Shown here piece after piece: positions 34,742 through 42,540 of a stretch of 64,000 nt of DNA. Under the pieces are notes generated by a model, which ran no database searches, had not been told where the DNA came from, and was given only the letters and a program-made list of their open reading frames with translations. Positions within the stretch are counted from its first letter, which is position 1, and each line of letters opens with the position of its first letter. The translations under genes and the position numbers were made by a program. Location of the stretch: positions 1 to 64,000 of the forward strand of contig NZ_JAMQKA010000018.1 in the NCBI RefSeq assembly GCF_031569985.1, given 5' to 3'. This stretch comes from JAMQKA01 sp031569985 (GTDB lineage Bacteria > Bacteroidota > Rhodothermia > Balneolales > Balneolaceae).

Positions 34742-35134
34742 TAAAACCCCGCCTGTTTTATCGCCCGCCTACATTATTTGATGACCAATTCGTAAGCGCT
34801 GAGATGAAAATTTCTCTTTATTCAAAGTAAATTTTTCTCTCATATAAGCAAGTGCAAAAGGGCACAATTAAATGATCATAATATCGTGCACAACATTATG
34901 ATTTTGCCTTTTCTGCCTGTTCAATAATAATTATAAAATACAAAAAGTTTGCAAACACCTCAGGATGTTATACCGTGCCGGGCACTTCATCCGTATTCCA
35001 ACGTTAGCAGTAGCGCAATAAGGTCAACGGTATTATTCGAACAAAAGTTCTTTTGAATAATCATTAAGCGATTGGTTTTCATATTACTTATTTTCAGCCT
35101 TTTAAATGGAAAGGGAAATATTGAACAACAGTTT
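34742..35134. other. 393-base divergent gap between the response regulator and aspS
   Basis: AT-rich, no credible gene. A stem-loop ATTATTCGAA (35032-35041)/TTTGAATAAT (35052-35061) lies about 75 bases before the aspS ATG and could be a leader structure. ATGATCATAATATCGTG near 34872 is partly self-complementary. Promoters of both genes are expected here but none can be assigned with confidence. Confidence 0.5.
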
Positions 35135-36919
35135 ATGAGTTTGAAACGTACGCACACATGCGGTGAATTGTCCGAGCAGAACATTGGAGACCAGGTAACA
35201 TTGAATGGATGGGTCTCAGCACGGCGCGATCTTGGTGGAGTTATTTTTATAGATCTGCGCGATCGGTATGGCATTACACAGATTGTTTTTAAGGAAGAGG
35301 ATAGCGAGGCTCATGCCATCGCCGAGGATATCAGAAGTGAGTATGTGCTTGGAATAAAAGGTCATGTGGAAAAGCGCTCGGATGATACAGTGAATCCGGA
35401 TATAGCGACCGGCCGAGTGGAAGTGTTTGTAGATGAGATCAAAATTTATTCCGAAGCGGAAACACCTCCGTTTGAGATCAAGGACGGGGTGGAGACAGGG
35501 GAGGAACTTCGCCTGAAGCATCGGTACCTGGATCTGCGCCGTCCGGAAGTACAGAAGAACATGATGCTGCGCTCCGACGCTTATCACTCTATACGCAGCT
35601 ATTTCCATGAAGCCGATTTTGCCGAAGTGGAAACACCTTTCCTTATGAAGAGTACGCCCGAGGGAGCACGCGACTATCTGGTGCCCAGCCGGGTAAATCC
35701 AGGCAAGTTTTTTGCTTTGCCACAGAGTCCGCAGACCTACAAGCAGCTGCTGATGGTTTCTGGTTACGACCGTTACTTCCAGATTGTGAAGTGTTTCCGC
35801 GATGAAGATCTGCGGGCCGACCGCCAGCCGGAGTTTACCCAGGTGGATGTGGAGATGTCGTTTGTAGATGAAGACGATATCATGGAGATGACCGAGGGCT
35901 TGATGCAGAGGCTGATCAAGGATACCATGGATAAAGAGGTTTCGGCGCCATTTCCAAGGATGACCTATGAAGAAGCGATCAAAACGTATGGTACCGATAA
36001 GCCTGATACGCGATTCGGGCTGAAATTTGTCGATTTCTCTGAGCTGGTTGCCGATTCGGAGTTCAAGATTTTCTCAAAAACTGTTCAAAATGGTGGTGGC
36101 GTGCTGGGCATCAAGGTGCCGGGGCAGGGCACGATGGGCCGCGGTGAGCTCGATCGCCTGACCGAACGGGTTCAGAATGAAATTGGTTCTGCCGGGCTCG
36201 TCTATATCAAGCAGAATGAGGAGGAAGGCACAAAATGTAGTGTCGGGAAATTCCTCAAAGATGAGACAATTGATGCGATGAACGAAAAGGCGGGCGCAGG
36301 AATGGGCGATATCGTCCTGATCCTGGCCGGACCCAAGCCTACCGTTTATGAACAGCTCGGGGAACTCCGCCTGATGATGGGCAAAGAGCATGGCCTGATC
36401 GATGAGTCTGAGTACAATATGCTTTGGGTTACCGACTTCCCGCTGGTGGCGTGGGATGAAGACACCCAGCGTTACCACGCCTTGCACCACCCGTTCACCT
36501 CTCCCAAAAACGAAGACCTGGAGAAGATGGATTCCGATCCGTCATCGGTGAGCTCACGTGCTTATGATCTTGTGCTCAACGGCTACGAAATTGGCGGGGG
36601 ATCGATACGTATCCATAACCGGGAGGTTCAGAAAAAGATGTTCCGTCTGCTGGGCATCGATGAGAAGGAAGCGGAAAAGCGGTTTGGCTTCCTGCTTGAG
36701 GCGTTTAAATATGGCGCCCCGCCACACGGTGGTATTGCACTTGGTGTTGATCGGATCATTATGTTGCTTTCCGGGGGCAACAGCCTGCGCGATGTGATCG
36801 CCTTCCCCAAAAACCAGAAGGCACAGAACCTGATGGATGGCAGCCCGGATTATGTGGACCCCGAACAGCTGGATGATCTGCACATTCGACTTCAAGAAGA
36901 TATCAAACAACAAAATTAG
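35135..36919 (+). CDS. aspS: Aspartyl-tRNA synthetase
   Basis: Class II synthetase for tRNA-Asp. The ATG at 35135 gives the family start SLKRTHTCGELSEQNIGDQV; the frame is open 21 codons further upstream but that part is not conserved. The N-terminal OB fold (GWVSARRDLGGVIFIDLRDR) is followed by motif 2 (FRDEDLRADRQPEFTQVD) and motif 3 (GIALGVDRIIMLL). The GAD insertion domain between motifs 2 and 3 marks the bacterial type; 594 residues is normal. DUF429 follows 10 bases later. Confidence 0.97.
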   Translation: MSLKRTHTCGELSEQNIGDQVTLNGWVSARRDLGGVIFIDLRDRYGITQIVFKEEDSEAHAIAEDIRSEYVLGIKGHVEKRSDDTVNPDIATGRVEVFVDEIKIYSEAETPPFEIKDGVETGEELRLKHRYLDLRRPEVQKNMMLRSDAYHSIRSYFHEADFAEVETPFLMKSTPEGARDYLVPSRVNPGKFFALPQSPQTYKQLLMVSGYDRYFQIVKCFRDEDLRADRQPEFTQVDVEMSFVDEDDIMEMTEGLMQRLIKDTMDKEVSAPFPRMTYEEAIKTYGTDKPDTRFGLKFVDFSELVADSEFKIFSKTVQNGGGVLGIKVPGQGTMGRGELDRLTERVQNEIGSAGLVYIKQNEEEGTKCSVGKFLKDETIDAMNEKAGAGMGDIVLILAGPKPTVYEQLGELRLMMGKEHGLIDESEYNMLWVTDFPLVAWDEDTQRYHALHHPFTSPKNEDLEKMDSDPSSVSSRAYDLVLNGYEIGGGSIRIHNREVQKKMFRLLGIDEKEAEKRFGFLLEAFKYGAPPHGGIALGVDRIIMLLSGGNSLRDVIAFPKNQKAQNLMDGSPDYVDPEQLDDLHIRLQEDIKQQN

Positions 36920-36929
36920 GTAGAACGTA

Positions 36930-37640
36930 TTGAAGACAATAGGAATTGACGGTTGCAAAGCTGGTTGGATCGCAATCAGCCTGGATGATGTACATGCGGG
37001 TTATTGGCTGCTGGAATCAAACCAAGAGCTTAAAGAGACGTTCGAGGAGTACGACCGCATATTCATCGATGTACCGATCGGCTTGACGGAAGATCAATAT
37101 GTGCGTGAATGCGACGAGGAGTTGCGCAACGTGCTGGGACCCGACTACAAGGCAAGTGTGTTCAATCCACCGATCAGGTCAGCCCTGCACGCGCCGACTT
37201 ACGCCGAGGCTTCGATGGAGAGTTATGAGACAACAGGGAAAAAGATCTCGATCCAGGCGTGGAACATTACGCCCAACATAAAGGCCGTGGACCAGCTCTT
37301 GCAAAATGATGAGTCACTCCGTGAGAAGGTGTTTGAAAGTCACCCGGAGCTGATATTCCAAAAGCTGAATGGCGGGAATTCTATTCTGCAAAAGAAGCAG
37401 ACCAAAAAAGGACTTCGCCACCGCCTCGGCTTGTTGAAAGAACAGAGTAAATTTGCCGATGACTTTTTTCGCGATATTAAGGAGGAATACCGACGCAACC
37501 AGGTGGAAGAGGATGACATCGTAGATGCCATGGCTCTTGCCTTATTTGCATTTCGATCTCTTGACAAGCCTGTCAAAACCCTGCCGGAGGATCCACCGAA
37601 AGACTCCACAGGCCTTCCAATGGCGATCCATTACGTCTAA
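36930..37640 (+). CDS. DUF429 family protein (RNase H-like fold)
   Basis: A 236-residue protein beginning TIGIDGCKAGWIAISLDD, the mark of DUF429, with the later FIDVPIGL and a C-terminal DDIVDAMALALFA helix. These features (an N-terminal acidic strand, a middle DVPIG and a C-terminal Asp pair) resemble RNase H-fold nucleases or Holliday-junction resolvase relatives, but the family has no settled function. The start codon is TTG at 36930, ten bases after aspS, so the pair is probably co-transcribed. It ends nine bases before the convergent HTTM gene. Confidence 0.88.
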   Translation: MKTIGIDGCKAGWIAISLDDVHAGYWLLESNQELKETFEEYDRIFIDVPIGLTEDQYVRECDEELRNVLGPDYKASVFNPPIRSALHAPTYAEASMESYETTGKKISIQAWNITPNIKAVDQLLQNDESLREKVFESHPELIFQKLNGGNSILQKKQTKKGLRHRLGLLKEQSKFADDFFRDIKEEYRRNQVEEDDIVDAMALALFAFRSLDKPVKTLPEDPPKDSTGLPMAIHYV

Positions 37641-37648
37641 TTATTTTA

Positions 37649-38620
37649 TTAGAGATCGTGGGAGATATCCCTTCTGCTATGATGCGTAGTAAATAGTTGA
37701 ACCTTGTTCCTGATCTCCTTCAGCCGGCTGATGTAGCCTTCCACATTAATTTGGTAATGATCGATGGTCCAGTTAATAACCTTATACCAAGGCAGACCAA
37801 TGATAAATAATCCAATTGTGTAGGAGAGAAACAGGATGTTCATGGTGGAATGAATGCCCATATGCAAGCCTATGATGGCAATAAACATGTAGGTTCGGAA
37901 CGGTTTCCACCACACCAAGAAGGCAAAAAATTCTGTCAGGAGTCCCATTGTCAAGAAAAGGGTGGCAAACAATCGGTTTTGGAGTGCAATTTCCTGGATC
38001 CAGTTATAGCTGAAAGCTCCTTCATCGGAGAGGACATCAACACTTTTTTCTGCCATCCATAACCACAGGTGATTGCCGTCTACCCACGTAATGCCAGTAG
38101 CGATAAGCTTGGAATAAGCTGCCGTAGTATATCCCAGACCAAGGAAAAAGACGACGAATCCCAGTCCAAACTGTAACGAATGGCGTTTTTCCTTAAAAAA
38201 TACGCTGCCGATACCCAAACCCAGCAGGCAGAAGCCCACCATATTTTGGCTATGGGGAATTTCACCCTGGCTGTAGCGGGTCACGTAATGCAGGTGAAAT
38301 AGGATGAAGGCCACTCCGTACAGCCACTTCGATCTGTCAAAAAAGAGAGCCATAACAACGAAAAGCGTAATAAGGCCGGCATTAATAAGTGGAAAATAGG
38401 TACCGAGAAAGATCTCAACATTGATATATTGGGCAAGTCCCAGCGGGAGCACCACATCGCTTAGGCGCAGGGTGTAAAATCCCCACTGCCAAGCGTAAAT
38501 AATGGTGTACGTAACTGTAAACAGCTCAAAAAGGCGATAATATATTTTGGTGCCAATAGTATTGGGAGCCGGTGGTTCAAAAAGATTTGAGCTTAGCCTG
38601 TCGAAAAATGATCGTAACAT
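37649..38620 (-). CDS. HTTM domain membrane protein
   Basis: A 323-residue polytopic membrane protein with about eight spans. The HTTM (horizontally transferred transmembrane) pattern is visible in the second half: LLTEFFAFLVWWKPFRTYMF followed by GLHMGIHSTMNILFLSYTIG. The domain is shared with vitamin K-dependent gamma-glutamyl carboxylase, but bacterial HTTM proteins mostly lack a proven activity and the catalytic lysine context is not clear here. It is 12 bases downstream of a 159-residue membrane-anchored partner gene, which suggests a two-protein unit in the envelope. Confidence 0.82.
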   Translation of the reverse strand: MLRSFFDRLSSNLFEPPAPNTIGTKIYYRLFELFTVTYTIIYAWQWGFYTLRLSDVVLPLGLAQYINVEIFLGTYFPLINAGLITLFVVMALFFDRSKWLYGVAFILFHLHYVTRYSQGEIPHSQNMVGFCLLGLGIGSVFFKEKRHSLQFGLGFVVFFLGLGYTTAAYSKLIATGITWVDGNHLWLWMAEKSVDVLSDEGAFSYNWIQEIALQNRLFATLFLTMGLLTEFFAFLVWWKPFRTYMFIAIIGLHMGIHSTMNILFLSYTIGLFIIGLPWYKVINWTIDHYQINVEGYISRLKEIRNKVQLFTTHHSRRDISHDL

Positions 38621-38632
38621 GATGAAACTCTC

Positions 38633-39112
38633 CTACTTGAACAGATCTGGATTTTTATAGGTCGTGTCACTGGTTACCAAGAACATCGGGATGACTTTAA
38701 CAACCACAGAATCCTGTTCCGTAAGATGCCCGGTGACGCGGGAGGCCAGCCATTTGGCATCTCCTTGTTGTTCTATCTGGAACAGGTTGCGCAGGGCCTG
38801 GATGCGTTCTTCGTCCCAATTCTTGGTTTTCGAAATAAAGTTGGCATAGTCGATATCATCTATCCCGTGTTCCCTAAGTGCTACAACGCGATCATCGATG
38901 CTGGACAGCGATTTCGTCTCCCACAGATCTTTCCTGTTCATATCGTCGACCTCAATCACTAAACCGCGCGACCATGGGTTGCCGGCCTGCGAAAACATAG
39001 GGAAAATACTGAATGGCCAGAACTCACCTTTGTGGGTACTTACCAAGATCGCATTGATCAGGAACACTACCAGTAGTGTTCTCTTCATTTTTGATATAAT
39101 CTCTCTCTCCAT
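38633..39112 (-). CDS. Single-span exported partner of the HTTM protein
   Basis: A 159-residue protein with a signal-anchor near the N-terminus (TLLVVFLINAILVSTH, about residues 12-27), then an extracytoplasmic domain starting with an aromatic and proline-rich patch (FWPFSIFPMFSQAGNPWSRG). No catalytic motif is evident. Such small proteins frequently precede HTTM genes, so it probably works with the neighbour; what they do is unknown. The ATG at 39088 is an alternative start that would shorten the cytoplasmic part by eight residues. Confidence 0.75.
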   Translation of the reverse strand: MEREIISKMKRTLLVVFLINAILVSTHKGEFWPFSIFPMFSQAGNPWSRGLVIEVDDMNRKDLWETKSLSSIDDRVVALREHGIDDIDYANFISKTKNWDEERIQALRNLFQIEQQGDAKWLASRVTGHLTEQDSVVVKVIPMFLVTSDTTYKNPDLFK

Positions 39113-39289
39113 GGCAAATTATTATTTGATTTCCAGCACTCTCCTCAATTGGAAACAGTAAAATAAGTTATTCCCCGGCTTTTTGAAATACGCTGGAAAA
39201 ATTTAATCTAGGAATAACATAGGGTGCAGGAGTGTAAAAAGAGTACTGAAACCCATTATTTCAGCTGCTGATGGATATGAAGGAGGGAT

Positions 39290-39335
39290 TTCCCCTTGGC
39301 TCAGGAGCGTAAAACTGTTCCCGCACCAAGGGGAA
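39290..39335. terminator. Hairpin downstream of sthA
   Basis: TTCCCCTTGG (39290-39299) pairs perfectly with CCAAGGGGAA (39326-39335) around a 26-base loop. It lies 30 bases after the sthA stop on the minus strand. The T-run is poor, so this could be an RNA-stability hairpin. Confidence 0.45.
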
Positions 39336-39365
39336 TAGAATATGTCAGATTAATAATACTTTGGT

Positions 39366-40826
39366 TTACCCGTCATCAGTATCTTCCAGGATTTTCTTGT
39401 ACTTAACACCTGCTTTGTACACGCGGTTCACGCCGTTGAACGCCGCTCGTCGGTAGGCTTCACTCAGGGTTGGATAGTTCATGACATTACGGATGAAATA
39501 CCGGATATCGCCGTCCAGTGCCATCACAGCCTGCCCCAGGTGAATAAGGTTGCACGCCTGATCGCCGATAATGTGAATGCCAACCATTTTGAAGGTATCG
39601 GTGTTGAAAACGAGCTTTAAAATTCCACTGGCATCACCCATCATATCTGCTTTGGCAATATTTTTGAAGTAGGCCCGTCCAACGGTCACATCCAGGCCGC
39701 GTTCTGTGGCCTCTTGCTCGGTGAGCCCAATGTGCGAGATTTCCGGCATGGTATAGATTCCGAACGGAATTTGCTGGGGGATGTCACGGGCGGGAATATC
39801 AAACATGTTACAGGCCGCCAGGCGTCCCTGGGTGAAAGAGGCCGAGGCCAGCCGCGGAAATCCGATGATGTCGCCGGCGGCGTAGATACTTTCTACATTT
39901 GTTTTATAAGTGTCATCCACCGGGATGTATCCTTCGTCGGTGAGTTCTATATTCACGTTTTTAAGGCCGATGTCGGCAGTGTTGGGTTTGCTCCCCCCCA
40001 TATACAGCGCGTGCTCGGTCTCAATAACCTGCAGTCGCTTGTCACCCTCGAGGTTGCGGAATCGAACTTCCACACAGGTCCTGATCGAGTTGTAGTCCAC
40101 CTCTTCCACTTCTACCCCGGTTTTAACGGTAATCCCCTGGTCGTCCAGGGCCATGTTCAGGTGTTCTTTTATCTCATCGTCCAGAAAGGTGAGGTGCTTG
40201 ATGTTTTCACTCAGCATGGTGACGCGTGTACCCAGGGCTGCAAAGGTGGTGGCATACTCCAGGGCATTAACTCCAATGCCGATGATGGCCAGTCGCTTGG
40301 GAATGTGCGTGAGCTCAAAGATGGATTTATAATCCAGCACCTTGTCATTGTCTACCTCGAACTTGGTGGGATAGATCGGGCTGCTGCCGGTGCACAACAG
40401 AATTCGCTCGCAGGTGTAGCTTTCCGTGGTACCGATCGGGGTTTCTACCTCAACGGTGTGCTGATCGGCAATGCGTCCGAAGCCCCGGGCCACATCCACC
40501 TCATTTTTGATAAGGTCATTCTTTACTTTCTTATTCTCTTGCTCCAATACTTCGTTTTTGTACTGAAGCAGGTCTTCCATACGGAACCGCTCATACGGCT
40601 TACGGGTATCTTTGCTGCCGAACTGGGTATCAAATTTCTTGATGGTGTTCGCAGACTCCCGCAGCGCCTTGCTTGGCACCGTGCCTGAATTGATCCAGGT
40701 GCCGCCCAAGTAGTTGTCATGTGCTTCAACAACCAGCACCTTTTTGTTAAACTTGGAGCTTTGCATAGCACATGAATAGCCGGCAGGGCCACTTCCAACT
40801 ATAATGACATCGTAATCGTGAGACAT
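39366..40826 (-). CDS. sthA: Soluble NAD(P) transhydrogenase
   Basis: A flavoprotein disulfide reductase-fold enzyme (486 residues) that moves hydride between NADPH and NAD. It has the N-terminal FAD motif (DVIIVGSGPAGYSCAMQSSK), the second nucleotide motif (IPKRLAIIGIGVNALEYATTFA) and the C-terminal dimer domain. The redox CxxxxC pair of related lipoamide dehydrogenases is absent: the site reads GGTWINSGTVPSKAL, which is diagnostic of SthA. It is divergent from sodA over 240 bases, a sensible pairing for redox balance. Confidence 0.93.
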   Translation of the reverse strand: MSHDYDVIIVGSGPAGYSCAMQSSKFNKKVLVVEAHDNYLGGTWINSGTVPSKALRESANTIKKFDTQFGSKDTRKPYERFRMEDLLQYKNEVLEQENKKVKNDLIKNEVDVARGFGRIADQHTVEVETPIGTTESYTCERILLCTGSSPIYPTKFEVDNDKVLDYKSIFELTHIPKRLAIIGIGVNALEYATTFAALGTRVTMLSENIKHLTFLDDEIKEHLNMALDDQGITVKTGVEVEEVDYNSIRTCVEVRFRNLEGDKRLQVIETEHALYMGGSKPNTADIGLKNVNIELTDEGYIPVDDTYKTNVESIYAAGDIIGFPRLASASFTQGRLAACNMFDIPARDIPQQIPFGIYTMPEISHIGLTEQEATERGLDVTVGRAYFKNIAKADMMGDASGILKLVFNTDTFKMVGIHIIGDQACNLIHLGQAVMALDGDIRYFIRNVMNYPTLSEAYRRAAFNGVNRVYKAGVKYKKILEDTDDG

Positions 40827-41066
40827 ACCTCTAAATTTTTAAAGCTAAGAACATTCAAATTCACGTTAAAATAGCAGAAAAGATGAAGCAATGCTGCATT
40901 GGTTTTATTAAACCATTGTTAATACTTTTTCGGAACGATTTTGTTTTAAAAAATGATTATATACATGCTCTGCAACGGAACAATTAGAACGTTGCTGGCC
41001 AAAGAGTTAACTCTGTTTGGAATTTATTTTAAACAAATCGTTAAATAAAAATTTTTATACATTATT

Positions 41067-41675
41067 ATGGCTTTTGAACTTCCTGACCTACCGTACGATT
41101 ATGATGCTCTCGAGCCTCATATCGATGAGAGAACAATGAAAATTCACCATACCAAGCACCATCAGGGCTATACAAACAAGGTGAATGCTGCACTTGAAGG
41201 GCACAAATTTGCTAACCTGCCTATTGAAGAAGTGTTAGAACGTATTGATGAAGTCCCCGAAGCAAAGCGCCAGGCTGTTATTAACAACGGCGGTGGATTT
41301 GCCAATCACAAACTCTTCTGGACGATTCTTTCTCCGAATGGCGGTGGAGATCCCACTGGAGATATTGCCGATGCGATCGACGACGCGTTCGGAAGCTTTG
41401 ATGATTTCAAAGATGAATTTAACAATGCCGCCACAGGTCAGTTTGGCTCAGGTTGGGGTTGGTTGTGTGTAGACGAAGATGGCGAATTGCAGGTTCTGTC
41501 TACCGCGAATCAAAATAGTCCCTACATGGACGGTCTGACTCCAATTCTCGGCGTTGATGTTTGGGAACATGCGTACTACCTGAACTACCAGAACGAGCGT
41601 GGAAAGTACGTCAATAATTTCTGGAATCTCATTAACTGGGATCAGGTTAATGAGTACTACAATGACGCCACCTAA
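41067..41675 (+). CDS. sodA: Superoxide dismutase (Mn/Fe type)
   Basis: A 202-residue iron/manganese superoxide dismutase that converts superoxide into hydrogen peroxide and oxygen. Metal ligands are H27 (KIHHTKHHQGY), the histidine in GGGFANHKLFW, and the Asp and His in VDVWEHAYYLNY. There is no signal peptide, so it acts in the cytoplasm. The active-site words fit either metal; the manganese form is only slightly favoured. A bacilliredoxin gene follows after 120 bases on the same strand. Confidence 0.96.
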   Translation: MAFELPDLPYDYDALEPHIDERTMKIHHTKHHQGYTNKVNAALEGHKFANLPIEEVLERIDEVPEAKRQAVINNGGGFANHKLFWTILSPNGGGDPTGDIADAIDDAFGSFDDFKDEFNNAATGQFGSGWGWLCVDEDGELQVLSTANQNSPYMDGLTPILGVDVWEHAYYLNYQNERGKYVNNFWNLINWDQVNEYYNDAT

Positions 41676-41795
41676 TTAATTGGTCAGCGTGCATTAATTG
41701 ATTTGTGCGGCGTGCGATTGATGTACGTCGCACATTCTTTATATATTTCTTATATTTGAAGTGAATCAGTCATCCCTTAATAAAAGTTTACAGTT

Positions 41796-42245
41796 ATGCA
41801 ATTCGGATTTGGAGTAGGTCCCGATACCAATTGGATGCGCGAAGAACTCACGGACTTGGGCATAGAGGAATTGAAAACCCCCGACGATGTAGATCGTGCA
41901 ATGAAAGATTATGATGAAGGAACCATGTTAATGGTCATTAATTCAGTTTGTGGTTGTGCGGCAGGTAATGCCCGGCCCGGTGTGAAGATTGCGCTGGATG
42001 AAAGCAATGTAAAACCGGATCATATGGTTACCGTTTTTGCCGGACAGGATAAGGAAGCAACCGCTCGCGCCCGTGAATATTTTAGCGAGTATCCACCGTC
42101 CTCACCAGCGTTTGCCTATTTTAAGGATGGGGAAATCAAGGCAATGATACCGCGCCACCGCATTGAGGGGCGAACAAAACACGAGATTGCCGGGGATCTG
42201 AAAATGGTTTTCAAATCTTTTGCTGAAGAAGCAAAAGAGGGTTGA
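41796..42245 (+). CDS. Bacilliredoxin (BrxA/BrxB family, YphP/YqiW-like)
   Basis: A 149-residue thioredoxin-fold protein with the active site CGC (C52-G-C54) in the conserved string NSVCGCAAGNARPG. Bacilliredoxins remove bacillithiol from S-thiolated proteins in Bacillus and are also common in Bacteroidota relatives that make bacillithiol. The C-terminal stretch (PPSSPAFAYFKDGEIKAMIP, then HRIEGR) is family typical. With sodA and sthA it forms a cluster of redox genes. A plus-strand terminator follows. Confidence 0.92.
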   Translation: MQFGFGVGPDTNWMREELTDLGIEELKTPDDVDRAMKDYDEGTMLMVINSVCGCAAGNARPGVKIALDESNVKPDHMVTVFAGQDKEATARAREYFSEYPPSSPAFAYFKDGEIKAMIPRHRIEGRTKHEIAGDLKMVFKSFAEEAKEG

Positions 42246-42272
42246 GAAACGATTTGATATCTTATTGTTGAG

Positions 42273-42310
42273 TAAGGGCACACTTAAGTGGGTGTCCTTA
42301 CTTTATTTTA
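42273..42310 (+). terminator. Terminator of the sodA/bacilliredoxin side
   Basis: TAAGGGCACAC pairs with the following GGGTGTCCTTA with one mismatch, followed by CTTTATTTTA. It lies about 28 bases after the bacilliredoxin stop. Confidence 0.75.
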
Positions 42311-42540
42311 GTATTAGCCTGGGGGTAATTAAAAATCTCCGCTCCTTTCTGCCTTCCTACACAACTCTTTGAGTAACAAAAAGCGTTTTTACTCGTAGTC
42401 TCTATTCATGCAAGCTAATCAATGTATTTCGGTGTTTAGATTTGTCTTGTCCGAATGTAAGTATTGCTTATGCTTCACCGACATTATGATATGATATAAG
42501 TTGGGAACCGGTTTAAGAATTAATCACGCATAAAATAAAA

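Noticed and set aside
39714..40688. 324-codon plus-strand open frame opposite sthA
   Set aside because: It is a shadow of sthA, which has complete FAD and nucleotide motifs on the other strand. Long antisense frames are common in this GC range.
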